Assembly: GCA_045123075.1 (NCBI GenBank)
Contig: JBGVIJ010000022.1
Coordinates: 1-26,555, forward strand
From: JAHHUH01 sp045123075
Lineage (GTDB): Bacteria; Bacillota; Negativicutes; Acidaminococcales; Acidaminococcaceae
Length of the DNA: 26,555 nucleotides
Direction: 5' to 3'
Part shown: positions 1-10,200 of the stretch, in pieces
How positions within the stretch are numbered: the stretch's first letter is position 1
Layout of the letters: every line of letters begins with the position of its first letter
Translations under genes and position numbers: made by a program
The notes under the pieces: generated by a model
Database searches by the model: none
What the model was told of the DNA's origin: nothing
What the model saw: the letters and a program-made list of their open reading frames with translations, nothing else

Positions 1-1838
1 AAAAGGGTAACGGATATTTTACCATTACTTTCCGTAGTCGTAACCTTGGACAAATAATGCTCAACTTCCGGCACCTTTGCCAAATACTCATCAAAAACTA
101 CTAAGACTTCGTTGGTTTTATCAGCATTATAGCCACGCGGAAGTTCAATGCTAATTTGAATAGCGTTCTCATCAGTACGAGGCATATATTCAGAACCAAC
201 AAGTCCCAAAGGAACAAGCATTACAGAACTGATAAAAGCAAAAGCGATGCCTAACATTATTTTTTTAGGTTTTGCTAAGCAACGTTTTAAAAAGTTACCA
301 TAATCTTCAGTAGCTTGGTATTCAAACCTATCCACCCAATTCCAGAACTTACCTTGCAGCACAAGCAAACCATTAGCGTAAAGCTTGGATGCCATCATAG
401 GCGTTAAGGTAAAGGAAACTACCAAAGACATTAAGGTTGCAAAAACAATTGTTAAACCAAACTCTTTAAAGTATTGGCCTGTAGTGCTTTCCAAAAATGC
501 GATTGGTAAAAATACAACGATATCGCACAAAGTCATGGCAACTGCTGCCATACCAATTTGGTTGCGTCCTTTTTCTGCAGCTTCATCTGCAGCGTAACCT
601 TTTTCTAAAAATCGATGAATGTTCTCCAAAACAACTATGGAGTCATCCACCAAGATGCCTATGCAAAGAGCCATACCCATCAAAGACATCATATTAAAGG
701 TAAAGCCTGCCATATACATCAGGAAAAAGGTTGCGATTAAGGAAACAGGAATTGCTACGATTACTGCGGATGAAGATTTCCACCCACGCAAAAACAAATA
801 CAAAACAAGGCTTGTAGTAACCAAACCTTCAAGCAAAGTATGTAAGGTGTTTTTCAAAGAACTTTTGATAAAATCAGATTGGTCATATACCATAGTAAAG
901 GTGTATTCCGGATAACTGGCACGTAATTTTTCCAGTTGGCTGACAACACCATCTGCAGTCTTAACGATATTAGCGCCACTTGCCTTATAAACTTCCAACG
1001 CAATAGCATCATTACCGTTAACGCGACTATACATGGTAACTCGTTTATCCTGCACCTTTACTTCCGCCACATCTTTTAGGGAAATATACTTGCCTTTGGC
1101 AGAAGTTATACTGATATCTTCAATTTCTTTAGCATCGGTATATTGTGAATCAAGTCTGACAGTTGTTTGAAGCACGTCAGAATAAACTGAACCAGCAGAA
1201 TAAATAACGTTTTCTGCCTTAACAGCATCAATAATATTTTTCAAGCTTAAACCGTAATAACTAAGCTTGTTTTTATCTACCTCGATGGCAATTTCTTTTT
1301 CCCTGCCACCAGTTACAATTACTTCTGAAACGCCGCCAGCTTGTTGTAACCTTTCTGCAAAAACATTTTCTGCCGTAGAATAGACGGAAGAAAGTTCAAA
1401 AGGAGCAGTTACTGCTATCTCCATAATAGGATAATCTTCAGAAGCACGTTTTAAAACCACAGGTTCGTCCATATCTGCAGGTAAGTTTTTACGAATAGTG
1501 CTTACCTTTTTTGTCGCTTCGATAGCAACCAAATCTGCATCTGCTTCGGGCGTGAGCTCTACAAAGATTTCAGCCCTACCTGGTCGCGTTGCAGAACGAA
1601 CTTGTTTAAAATAAGAAATTGACGATAATGTATCTTCAATCGGTTTGGTAACTTGTTCTTCTACTGATTCCGTACTTGCGCCAGGATAATTTACAATGAC
1701 ACTTATGTAGTTGGAATCATGTTCCGGCAAAAGTTCAACACCAATTTTATTAAAGCTGAACAAGCCCAAAATGATAACCAAGGCATAAATCATGGTTATA
1801 CCAATAGGTCTCTTAATGGAAAATTTTGTTATGTTCAT
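1..1838 (-). CDS. RND efflux permease, AcrB/HAE1-like (3' end beyond the window)
   Basis: Inner-membrane proton-driven permease of a tripartite efflux pump. About 612 N-terminal residues are present; the rest lies left of base 1. The protein opens with MNITKFSIKRPIGITMIYAL, the cytoplasmic start and first membrane helix usual for RND pumps. A large periplasmic domain follows, then helices from about residue 340. Around residues 392-405 the TM4 motif GILVDDSIVVLENI carries the two adjacent aspartates of the proton relay. That motif fits the HAE1 (amphiphile-exporting) branch better than the heavy-metal HME branch. The ATG at 1836-1838 overlaps the stop of the adaptor gene (ATGA), so the two are translationally coupled. 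It is the last visible gene of the ChlI-ChlD-adaptor-permease operon, which suggests, as inference, export of an organic product of the chelatase pathway. No outer-membrane factor is visible in the window. Confidence 0.93.
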   Translation of the reverse strand, partial: MNITKFSIKRPIGITMIYALVIILGLFSFNKIGVELLPEHDSNYISVIVNYPGASTESVEEQVTKPIEDTLSSISYFKQVRSATRPGRAEIFVELTPEADADLVAIEATKKVSTIRKNLPADMDEPVVLKRASEDYPIMEIAVTAPFELSSVYSTAENVFAERLQQAGGVSEVIVTGGREKEIAIEVDKNKLSYYGLSLKNIIDAVKAENVIYSAGSVYSDVLQTTVRLDSQYTDAKEIEDISITSAKGKYISLKDVAEVKVQDKRVTMYSRVNGNDAIALEVYKASGANIVKTADGVVSQLEKLRASYPEYTFTMVYDQSDFIKSSLKNTLHTLLEGLVTTSLVLYLFLRGWKSSSAVIVAIPVSLIATFFLMYMAGFTFNMMSLMGMALCIGILVDDSIVVLENIHRFLEKGYAADEAAEKGRNQIGMAAVAMTLCDIVVFLPIAFLESTTGQYFKEFGLTIVFATLMSLVVSFTLTPMMASKLYANGLLVLQGKFWNWVDRFEYQATEDYGNFLKRCLAKPKKIMLGIAFAFISSVMLVPLGLVGSEYMPRTDENAIQISIELPRGYNADKTNEVLVVFDEYLAKVPEVEHYLSKVTTTESNGKISVTL

Positions 1839-3097
1839 AACTTACCATCCTCGTTTGCCTGTACATCAACGGCAACACCGTTACGCAAGCGTGATAAGTT
1901 ATCTATTACAATGGTTTCCCCTTCGCTGATGCCACTAGTGATTTCTACTTGGGTATCATTACGAATACCAGTTTTAATGGCACGTTGTTCAACCTTATTT
2001 TTATCTTTTATTACGAAAACATAATACTTACCATTTTTCTCAACCACTGAAGTCTTATTGAGGGAAATGGTATTTTCTTTTTGCAGGTATTTAAATTCGC
2101 TTTTAGCAAACATACCAGCTTTAACTGCTTCGCTAGTTTTTAATAAAGCTAATCTTACAGCAAAGCCATTGGTTTCTTCACCACTTGCCGGACTAACATA
2201 AATTACTTTGGCAGGGAAGGTTTCACCCAAAACTTCGATATTTACATCAACCTCTTGGTCAACATTAAGCAAAGCTGCATCACTTTCAGAAACAACGCAG
2301 TCCACATAAACACTGCTATTATCTACAATGGTCAAAAGCTTTGTTCCGGCAGGAGCGTAATTACCAACTTCTGCATTACGATAGCTAATAATGCCTTTAC
2401 GAGGAGCTTTCATTACCATATCATTACGTTGGTTCAGTAATAAAAGGTAGTCATTGTATTTTTGCTCACCATCTTGCATTCTGGCAAAAACAGCAGCAGG
2501 CATATCTTCCATTTGCACTTGGTTAGCAAGCTCTTCATAATTAGCCTTTGATGCCAACATAGTTTGCTTTACATTATCCACTTCCAGTTTAGATACAGCA
2601 CCAAGCTCTAAAAGTTTTTGATAGCGTTCATAATTAGCCTTATGTAATTCATAAGTTGCCTTGTATCTATCAAAGCTTGCTTTATATTCTGTTTCGTAAG
2701 CCAAAGCCTTGCCATGGTATTCCCCATATTTAGCCTTTGCTTCTGCAATTTTCAAATCAATATCTTGTAATTCTTGCTCGATGAGAATATCGTCAACATT
2801 TACTTCATCACCTAAATCCACATTTACTGCGGCAATTCTACCAGCGTATTTATTTACGATATTGATTTTTGCCAAGGCAGTTGTCTTACCAAACAAGGAA
2901 ATGTTTTTATACATTGGTTGTTTTGTAACAACCATCGTTCTTACCAAAGGCTTGATAATAGCGCCCTTGGCTTTAGGCTTGTTCATAAATATCTTGCTTG
3001 ACAAAATAACAAGCAAGCCTAAAACTGCGATGGCAATAAGCACTTTATATTTGTTGTTTAATAAAAGTTCTTTATAACGCAACCAATACATCTCCAA
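1835..3097 (-). CDS. RND efflux periplasmic adaptor (HlyD/MFP family)
   Basis: Membrane fusion protein that links the RND permease to an outer-membrane channel. One N-terminal membrane anchor (about residues 19-34) precedes a lipoyl/barrel-sandwich half-motif (residues about 75-110), a long alpha-helical hairpin (about 110-205), the second lipoyl half (about 230-265) and beta-barrel and membrane-proximal domains. Length (420) is normal. Start choice: AGAGG stands 8 nt before a TTG at 3097, whereas the in-frame ATG at 3091 has only a GGAG directly against it, so the TTG is slightly preferred; the difference is two residues. The gene begins 12 nt after the ChlD-like stop and its own stop overlaps the permease start by 4 nt. 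Sharing an operon with two chelatase subunits is unusual and suggests export of a tetrapyrrole-type compound (inference). Confidence 0.92.
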   Translation of the reverse strand: MEMYWLRYKELLLNNKYKVLIAIAVLGLLVILSSKIFMNKPKAKGAIIKPLVRTMVVTKQPMYKNISLFGKTTALAKINIVNKYAGRIAAVNVDLGDEVNVDDILIEQELQDIDLKIAEAKAKYGEYHGKALAYETEYKASFDRYKATYELHKANYERYQKLLELGAVSKLEVDNVKQTMLASKANYEELANQVQMEDMPAAVFARMQDGEQKYNDYLLLLNQRNDMVMKAPRKGIISYRNAEVGNYAPAGTKLLTIVDNSSVYVDCVVSESDAALLNVDQEVDVNIEVLGETFPAKVIYVSPASGEETNGFAVRLALLKTSEAVKAGMFAKSEFKYLQKENTISLNKTSVVEKNGKYYVFVIKDKNKVEQRAIKTGIRNDTQVEITSGISEGETIVIDNLSRLRNGVAVDVQANEDGKL

Positions 3098-3109
3098 AAT
3101 TTAAACCTC

Positions 3110-5041
3110 TTATTCTCCCAAGTTTCTTACGATGCGTAAAATTTGTTCCTTGGAAAGCTGACGCAAATTGTAATAGCTTGCGCCCATAGCTTGAGCTACC
3201 TTTTTAGCAACACCAAGCTTAATAAAATCATTTTCTGTATCAATAACTACGGAAGTTATTTTTGCTTTGCGAATCTTCTCTGCCATCTTGATTGCAGCTT
3301 CGATGGGGTCACCGCCATTTTCTTCAACGGCGTTAGCCCTGCCATCAGTTACAAGTACAAGGATGGGTTCAAGTTCGCTATCCTTTTTATTTAATTTGGC
3401 AAGAGTGAGAAGTGCAGTAGCCAAACCATCTGCCAAAGGAGTTTTCCCGCCTGTAGGCATTTCCGCTAAACGTTTTTGTGCAAGGTCTACACTTCGAGTA
3501 ATTGGCAAAAGCACCTCTGCCTTTTGACGACGAAAAGCAATCATGCCAACACGGTCACGCTTTTGGTACGCATCTTGGAGCATATAGAATATGGCCCCCT
3601 TCACAGAACTCATTCTTTCGCGAGCTCCCATGGAGCCACTGGCATCTACTGCAAAAAGGAAAGTGTTGCCAATGCGTTTTTCCCTTACCTTTTGGCGTAA
3701 GTCCTCTTTTTGGATGTTCAAAGCACAACCATTTGCTTCTCGCATTCTTTGATAAGGTGCTGCTGCACGAATAGTAGCATCAAAAGCCAAGTCTTCCACT
3801 TTAGATTTAGGAAGCTCTGCTCTAACATAGCGACCTTGCTTTAAATCTGTTTTCGTTGCACTACGTTTGCCACTACCTCTACGTAATGCATTATTCTTGC
3901 CCATATCAAGAACAAGCTTAGGAATTTTAAAGCTTCTATCTATGTCAGCAATCTGTTCTTCGGGAGCAAGCTGGTTACTATCCCGTTCCTCTTGTTTTTC
4001 TTCATCCTGCTCTTCGTTTTCGTCGCTATTTTCGTCACTGCCATCATCTTCGTTATCGGGAAGCTGTGGCGGAGGAGGAAGTTCGTCAGGTTGATTGTCT
4101 TCGCCTTGGTTATCATCCTGCGGATCTTGATTTTCTTCTTGCTCTTCATTTTGCTCTTGGTCTTCCTGTTCCATCTCTTCAGGTTCAGGAGGAGTACGCA
4201 TACGATGAGGAAGAACATACACTGCTGCTTCCTGCATATCTTGCGGCAAAATATAAGTGCGTTTTGCTAAAGCAGCAATGGCACGAGCAGCTTCCAATAA
4301 ATAAATTTCTGCCCTATGACCTGCACAGTAAGCTTGTGCGCACATTTGCGCCGCCAACTGCATCATAGCTTCGCTAATTTCTACCTGCGCCAATGTTTCA
4401 CGTGAAACATTTATCAGTTCGCGCAGCTCTTCTGTTTCTTTTGCGTACTGCTTTCTAAATTCAGCAATGTTCTTGCCAAAAGCCAAAGCACGTTTAATAA
4501 TCTCTACCCTGCTTGTAGTTTCAAGCTCACCTTGAACATCAACGTACATACCAAATCTATCCAGAACATGACCAGGTAAAACACCTTCTTCCGGATTCAT
4601 AGTACCAATGACAGTATAGTTAACCTCATGAGTAAAAGAGATACCATCTCTTTCCACATGGTTAAAGCCTGCAGAATTAGCATCTAAAACTGCAGTCAGA
4701 AGTTCTTGTCTTAACAAGTTTGCTTCATCTATATACAAGACGTTATCGTTCGCCCTGCCTAAAATACCGGGCAAAAAGCGACGTTCGCCTTTACTTACAG
4801 CGTATTCAATATCAATGCTGCCAAAAAGCATATCTTCGGTAACATTTAAAGGCAAATCTATAATTTTACGGGGAGTAAGTAATTCTTGTGTAGCACGAAC
4901 CAAAGTAGTTTTTGCCGTACCCTTACGTCCACCAATTAAAAGACCTCCTGCGTATGGATTAACCAAGGCAATGAGCAAAGCACGCTTTGCCTGCTCCTGT
5001 CCCACCACCGCAGCAAAAGGATATGTTGCGTGCAGCATCAT
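3110..5041 (-). CDS. Chelatase subunit D (ChlD/BchD-type AAA+ plus VWA protein)
   Basis: Partner of the ChlI-like ATPase in an ATP-driven chelatase motor acting with a CobN/BchH-type subunit. Domain order: AAA+ module (about residues 1-285) with an intact Walker A, GRKGTAKTT at 38-46, and a Walker B (VLYIDEANLL); an extremely acidic Glu/Asp/Gln/Asn/Pro linker (about 290-370); and a C-terminal von Willebrand A domain whose MIDAS motif DASGSMG lies near residue 465. The length (643) and three-part architecture are classic for this family. The Walker motifs look complete, whereas several BchD proteins have degenerate ones. Start: ATG 5041 with GGGG seven nt upstream; a second ATG follows directly. 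It lies 13 nt after the ChlI-like gene. The metal (Mg, Co, Fe or Ni) cannot be inferred. Confidence 0.93.
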   Translation of the reverse strand: MMLHATYPFAAVVGQEQAKRALLIALVNPYAGGLLIGGRKGTAKTTLVRATQELLTPRKIIDLPLNVTEDMLFGSIDIEYAVSKGERRFLPGILGRANDNVLYIDEANLLRQELLTAVLDANSAGFNHVERDGISFTHEVNYTVIGTMNPEEGVLPGHVLDRFGMYVDVQGELETTSRVEIIKRALAFGKNIAEFRKQYAKETEELRELINVSRETLAQVEISEAMMQLAAQMCAQAYCAGHRAEIYLLEAARAIAALAKRTYILPQDMQEAAVYVLPHRMRTPPEPEEMEQEDQEQNEEQEENQDPQDDNQGEDNQPDELPPPPQLPDNEDDGSDENSDENEEQDEEKQEERDSNQLAPEEQIADIDRSFKIPKLVLDMGKNNALRRGSGKRSATKTDLKQGRYVRAELPKSKVEDLAFDATIRAAAPYQRMREANGCALNIQKEDLRQKVREKRIGNTFLFAVDASGSMGARERMSSVKGAIFYMLQDAYQKRDRVGMIAFRRQKAEVLLPITRSVDLAQKRLAEMPTGGKTPLADGLATALLTLAKLNKKDSELEPILVLVTDGRANAVEENGGDPIEAAIKMAEKIRKAKITSVVIDTENDFIKLGVAKKVAQAMGASYYNLRQLSKEQILRIVRNLGE

Positions 5042-5054
5042 TCATCTGCCCCTT

Positions 5055-6086
5055 TCACGCTTCTTGTCCTAAAAAAGCTTCTACCTTATTCCAATCCAAT
5101 TGACCTTCTTCAAAAGGACGACGGCGCATACGGTGAGGCAGTACAAGTTTCGCCGCCATTTTTACATCTGCCAACTCAACTTCTTTATGTTCATTAAAAG
5201 CAGCCAAAGTCAAAGCAGTTTTGATAACGGTAATATCTGCACGGTGACCATCAACGCCAAGTTCAACAGCAAGTTTAGCAACAATTTCTAATGTTTCATC
5301 GCTGATGGTTACGTTAGGCAGAGCTTTACGAGCTTGCATAATTTTATCAGCAAGTTCTTTTTGCTCATCTTGATAGCTTGCGATAAATTCATCTGCATTA
5401 TCTTCATAAGCAAGACGACGCTTAATAACTTCTACACGTTGGCTAGGATCGTGTTCACCGGTTACAACTACAGAAAGACCAAAGCGGTCTAAAAGTTGCG
5501 GACGAATATCGCCTTCTTCCGGATTCATGGTACCAACCAAAACAAAACGTGCCGGGTGAGAATAAGATACACCTTCACGTTCTACAGTATTTATACCCAT
5601 AGCAGCAGCGTCAAGCAATACGTCTACAACATGGTCATCAAGCAGGTTGATTTCATCAACATATAAAATATTGCGGTTAGCTTGCGCCAAAATACCAGCT
5701 TCAAATTTTTTCTCGCCGTGTTTAATAGCGTGTTCAATATCTAAAGTACCAACTACTCTATCCTCAGTAGCGCTAACAGGCAATTCCACCACACGCATAT
5801 TAATTCGTTCAATGTTATGAACTGTGCCAGATGCAGTAGATTTTGCACAATCATCGCAAAACAGATTAGCATTATGAGGGTCACAATTAAATCTGCAACC
5901 ATGGACAGCTTCCATTGCAGGGAGTAATTCTGCCAACGCACGCACTGCTGTAGATTTTGCTGTACCTTTTTCACCTTTAATCAACACCCCTCCTAAAGCT
6001 GGATTAATTACGTTTAAAATTAACGCCAATTTCATATCTTCTTGTCCAACAATAGCAGTAAAGGGGTAAACCGCAGTTCTTTTCAT
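5055..6086 (-). CDS. Chelatase subunit I (ChlI/BchI-type AAA+ ATPase)
   Basis: AAA+ ATPase that, with the D subunit, powers metal insertion or removal by the large CobN/BchH-type subunit. Walker A is GEKGTAKST at residues 38-46; Walker B is ILYVDEINLL near 147-156; the following segment, with VGTMNPEEGDIRPQLLDRFG, is the family signature. Four cysteines (64, 68, 77, 80) sit in an insert after Walker A and could hold a small metal or Fe-S site; similar Cys inserts occur in other ChlI relatives. The ATG has GGAGG seven nt upstream. This is the first gene of the operon and has its own MerR-type promoter at 6135-6165. It is separated from its probable partner, the CobN-like gene, which is in the neighbouring operon under a matching promoter. 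Confident as family, uncertain as to metal. Confidence 0.95.
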   Translation of the reverse strand: MKRTAVYPFTAIVGQEDMKLALILNVINPALGGVLIKGEKGTAKSTAVRALAELLPAMEAVHGCRFNCDPHNANLFCDDCAKSTASGTVHNIERINMRVVELPVSATEDRVVGTLDIEHAIKHGEKKFEAGILAQANRNILYVDEINLLDDHVVDVLLDAAAMGINTVEREGVSYSHPARFVLVGTMNPEEGDIRPQLLDRFGLSVVVTGEHDPSQRVEVIKRRLAYEDNADEFIASYQDEQKELADKIMQARKALPNVTISDETLEIVAKLAVELGVDGHRADITVIKTALTLAAFNEHKEVELADVKMAAKLVLPHRMRRRPFEEGQLDWNKVEAFLGQEA

Positions 6087-6134
6087 CTTATCTCCTCCGT
6101 TATTGGTAATAGTTCTTATTAAAATTCAGATACG

Positions 6135-6165
6135 ATTATAAACCATATACTGCCTATATACTCAA
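6135..6165 (-). promoter_or_regulatory. MerR-type promoter of the chlI-chlD-efflux operon
   Basis: Read on the minus strand: -35 TTGAGT (6165-6160), a 19-bp spacer, and a perfect -10 TATAAT (6140-6135). The spacer carries the dyad AGTATATA, GGCAG, TATATGGT (6162-6142), each arm one base off the consensus found at the other four sites in the window. Transcription should start near 6128, about 42 nt before the ChlI start. A 19-bp spacer is too long for unaided sigma-A use and is the hallmark of MerR activation. Confidence 0.78.
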
Positions 6166-6187
6166 TAGCTAATAGTTCATAAAGTAC

Positions 6188-6225
6188 AAAAACTGACAGG
6201 AATTTTAAAATTCCTGTCAGTTTTT
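6188..6225 (-). terminator. Rho-independent terminator of the nifH-cobN-radical SAM operon
   Basis: A perfect 30-bp palindrome (6192-6221) with arms ACTGACAGGAATTTT and its complement, flanked by A5 and T5, ends the long operon. The stop codon of the radical SAM gene (TAA at 6226-6224) overlaps its edge. The symmetry means it could also stop plus-strand transcripts. It insulates the following operon, whose promoter starts 23 bp further on. Confidence 0.9.
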
Positions 6226-7258
6226 ATTTTGCAATCGCACTTCGCTTCAAAGCACACTCACTCTTATAGGCAACCGGTTCTCCGCTTCCGTACCAACGAG
6301 CGAAGCAACCGCCACCACATTGTCTAAAATCGGGACACTCTTTACAAAAGGACATGCTCTTGGAAATTCTGCTACTTACCTTATTTACAAGTACTACATC
6401 CAAACCATCCTGCACATTGCCAATATAAAACTCTTCGTCCCCAATTAAGGAAGAACAAGCATATATTTTACCGCTTGCTTCTACGAAGGAAGCTTCACCG
6501 TTCATGGCGTAACAATGTCCAAACTCACGACATTCTTCCGTGCAGGCAAGCTTTGCTCTTTCTTGTTGAGCAATCTTAATTTCGTACCCAACCATTTTGC
6601 TAAGCAACTTATTTCGTAAATAAACTTGTTCCATTGCTTGTGCCATTTCCATTTCCGTAGGCGGTACCAGTCCACTACCACGCCCTTGCCCTCGCAATAA
6701 ATCGAAGCCAATTCTACGCACATTACCTAAAAAGTACGCCATCTCTACAATTCCGGCAAGTTCGTTTACATTATCCGCAGTTACGACGCAAGTAATACCA
6801 CAAGCAATATTGTTCCGTTTCAAAACTTCCAAGCCTTGTAAGATTTGTTCCGTCGCACCTTTGCCATCCTTAGTTAAACGCAATTTATCGTTCACTTTTG
6901 GTTTACCATCAAGACTTACGCCAATAGCAACCTTGTTTTTAAAAAGGTACTTGGCAATTTGGTCACTTAATAGGGAGCCATTAGTCTGAATTTGCAAAAC
7001 AGCAGGTACTTTATTTTCGTAGACATAACTAATAACAGCATGCAGAACTTTAAAATTTAAGAGGGGTTCACCACCGCTAAATTGAATGATGAACTTTTCC
7101 CCTTCTGGCAAACTGCTCACCGCCATTTTTACAGCGGCAAGAGCAGTTTCCACAGACATCATTTCTTTATTATGTTCTGCTGCGTAGCAGTAACGACAAG
7201 CAAAATTACATTGTCCTGTTAAGCTAAGCACCAAGTTTTTTATTTTAGGAGTTAGCAT
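6224..7258 (-). CDS. Radical SAM protein with C-terminal SPASM domain
   Basis: Cleaves S-adenosylmethionine by a [4Fe-4S] cluster to start radical chemistry. The cluster motif CNFACRYC has Cys 17, 21 and 24; FSGGEPLL follows, the usual GGEP SAM-binding motif. The C-terminus has a SPASM-type Cys set (CTEEC near residue 240 and Cys 305, 308, 314, 318, 335) expected to bind auxiliary clusters. The closest look is to anaerobic sulfatase-maturase and peptide-modifying enzymes, but tetrapyrrole enzymes such as NirJ and AhbC/AhbD also belong to this broad group. Start: ATG 7258, with GAGG nine nt upstream, overlapping the end of the cobN-like gene by 14 nt; the frame is open a further 25 codons upstream but without a better start. 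Last gene of its operon. Substrate unknown; a tetrapyrrole or the 105-residue protein are candidates (inference). Confidence 0.9.
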   Translation of the reverse strand: MLTPKIKNLVLSLTGQCNFACRYCYAAEHNKEMMSVETALAAVKMAVSSLPEGEKFIIQFSGGEPLLNFKVLHAVISYVYENKVPAVLQIQTNGSLLSDQIAKYLFKNKVAIGVSLDGKPKVNDKLRLTKDGKGATEQILQGLEVLKRNNIACGITCVVTADNVNELAGIVEMAYFLGNVRRIGFDLLRGQGRGSGLVPPTEMEMAQAMEQVYLRNKLLSKMVGYEIKIAQQERAKLACTEECREFGHCYAMNGEASFVEASGKIYACSSLIGDEEFYIGNVQDGLDVVLVNKVSSRISKSMSFCKECPDFRQCGGGCFARWYGSGEPVAYKSECALKRSAIAK

Positions 7259-10200
7259 CACTGCGTTCCTCAATCTCACCTTCAATAGAAAGATACAATT
7301 TTTGCAGTTCGCTTTTGGTTTCTGGCTTAGCATTCCACAAACCGCGTTGTTCAGCTTCTAAAAGAACTTCTGCCATGCGTTGCAATGCCCAAGGATTTAC
7401 ATCACGCAACCACTCTTGTACTTTGGGGTCGAAGGTATATTTTTCTGCATATTTTTCGTACATCCAATCTTCCATTACGGCACTGGTTGCATCCCATTGG
7501 TAGCTATGAGCAAGCATATTTGCCATATCAGTTGCACCTTTATAACCGTGCTTCATCATACCTTCAATATATTTCGGGTTGATGGATTCACTACGGAAGA
7601 TGCGTTTTGCTTGTTCCTGTACGCTATACATCTTAACTTTGCTTCTATCAGTACTATCACCACAATAAGAGCGAGGTGCACTACCTTTAATGCTTCGAAC
7701 AGTTGCAATCATACCACCGTGATAAGCGTTGTAGTCATCACTGGACAGCATATTGGTTTCGTGATTATCTTCATTTTTAATGGTGATATCCAAACTGCCC
7801 ATACGTTTACGGAATTGTTGAGGCAAGAATTTACCTTTAACCTTGCCCCCGTAAGCGTGACCGCCCCATTTAACATATACTTCTGCAATATCATCAAGGG
7901 TTTCCCAATTTTTAGCTTCCAAGAGTGCGCTGACACCTGCACCGTACACACCTTGTTCATCACCAAAAATTCTAAAGGCGGCTTGTCGCCAAGCATCTTC
8001 CTTGTCCATACCTTCCGCTTCCAGTTCAGCACTATCTTCAAGGATATGCTTACGCACATAGTTTAGTTCTACATCTTCTTCCAAACCACCAACAAGCAAA
8101 GTAGCTTTGTCAAGAAGTTCCATAATAGCAGGCATAGTATCACGGAAGAGGCCACTAATACGAGCAGTAACGTCAATACGCGGGCGACGCAGTTCAGTCA
8201 AAGGAATAACTTCCAATCCGTTAACACGCATACTGCCTGCTTGATAGATAGGACGCACGCCCATAAGATAGAGGAACTCTGCTACACATTGACCGTGACT
8301 ACGCATATTGGCACCACTCCACAAAACGATGCCAATATTTTCAGGATAATGACCTTCTTCAGCAATGAAGCGTTCAATAACTTGGTCACCTAAAGTTTTA
8401 CCAAGCTCCCACGCCGCCGGAGTAGGCAAAGTACGCGGGTCAACACCATAGAAGTTACGACCAGTAGGCAGTAAATCCGCACCGCCACTAGTAGGTGCAC
8501 CGGATTGACCAGGTTCCACATACTGACCTTCCAAGCCACGCAACAAGTTTTCTTGTTCCTGAGTAGTCAGTTCCAGATTAGGATGAATGGTATTACAAAT
8601 GTATTGGCAAACATTTTGCAAGGCTTCTTTAAAATCTGCATTACCTTCTTGCACCCAAGCAAGAGCAAAAACATCAGCCAACCCTTCATCAGTAAAGTCT
8701 TTGTCTTGTAAAAGTTTAATCACTTCTTGGCTTTGCTCAGTAATTTTATCAAGTAAAGCTGCGTAAGTAATGTTCAAGGGTTCGTAAATCAGGCTGCTGT
8801 TTTCTAAAAGATAGTAATAATCAAAGCCATAATAATTGGAAAGGACTTGGTTCAAGCTAGGCACATCACCATTGTTCAAACGGGTAAGCATCCATAAATA
8901 TTCTGTCAAACCTTCGTCAACAGGAGGTTGTCCCAAAATATGCAAGCCTACATGTACTTCCATATTTTTCAAATCAGTAATGTAATTATGCAGCGCCATT
9001 ACATATTCACTAAACGGTTTTTCTTCGTCATAAACTACTTCGTCCTGTAAATTGGCAGCAGCAACTTTTTCTTTAACCAAGGCTTCTAAACGAGGTAAGT
9101 TTTCCGGTTGAGTAGTTTCAAAATGCACATACTCATCCATAATTTTTTCCAGCTCGTCTAATTCGTCATATACGCCAGCTTTAGACTGAGGAGCAGGCAA
9201 ATGTTCGATTAAGCAGGCAGCACCACGGCGTTTAGCTTGGATGCCTTCACCAGTAATAGTGATGTTGTAGGGATAAATGTTAACCAAATCTCCAAGTGCC
9301 AAATCAGGATAGCAAGTGCAATCAAGGCCTGCATTTTTACCTGGCAACCATTCCAAGTTACCATGAGTACCAATGTGAGCAACTGCATCTGCTTGCCAAA
9401 TATCCCTTACCCAACGGTAAAAACCTAAATAATGGTGGGTAGGTGCACAATAAGGAGAATGATAAATTTTACTGGGGTCTTCACCAAAACCACGCGGAGG
9501 TTGTACGGTAACGAAAACATTGCCGTTCATAGTTCCGGGCACTAAAAGATTACCGTCGTATTCCATAACAGTACCAGGTGCTTCGCCCCAATCCTTAATC
9601 ATTTGTTCCTGTACTTTAGGTGCAAAGGTAGCAAAGAACTTTTTATATTCAGCACCGGAAATTTTTTGAGCTTCCGCAATTTGTTTTTCAGTAAGCAAAT
9701 TTTTATCATTAGTTGCGTTAGAAGTAAGCTCTGCAATAAATTCTTTAGTGTCCGCAGGAATTCTATCTACCTTATAACCGCGTTCTTTCATCGCCGCTAA
9801 AACCCTGCGGATACTTTCAATAGTATCTAAACCAAAAGCACTACCGATATTAGAATTACGAGGCGGATAGTTATGGAAGATGATAGCAATTTTTTTATCT
9901 GCATTTTCTTTACGACGCAGCTTTGCCCATTTACCTGCTTTGCTTACCATTCTTTGTACGCGTTCAGGAATAGGCAAATAACGCACATCGCCATTTTCTA
10001 AAACTTTTTTATAAGCAATGGGAACACCATGAATAGTTCCGTCAAATTCCGGCAAGGAAATTGCAATGGAAACTTCCATAGCGTTCATACCCTCAAGGCT
10101 TTCTTTCCATTCCTCATAAGCAGTCATAATGGTATAGCCTGCCAAAATAGGAACATTCCATTTTTTGAAATAATCAACGGTGATACTACCACTGCTACTT

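Noticed and set aside
1..1838. A heavy-metal (CzcA/CusA, HME) type RND permease
   Set aside because: The TM4 motif has two adjacent Asp (VDDSIVV) as in HAE1 pumps, rather than the single-Asp HME pattern. Only the N-terminal part is visible, so this is not absolute.
3940..4368. Overlapping frames across the acidic linker of the ChlD-like gene
   Set aside because: Low-complexity GAA/GAG/GAT codons keep several frames open by composition; only the ChlD-like frame continues through AAA+ and VWA domains.
7380..8066. A 228-codon plus-strand open frame within the cobN-like gene
   Set aside because: It is antisense to a well-conserved gene, has no ribosome binding site, and the product looks like no known protein; a shadow frame.
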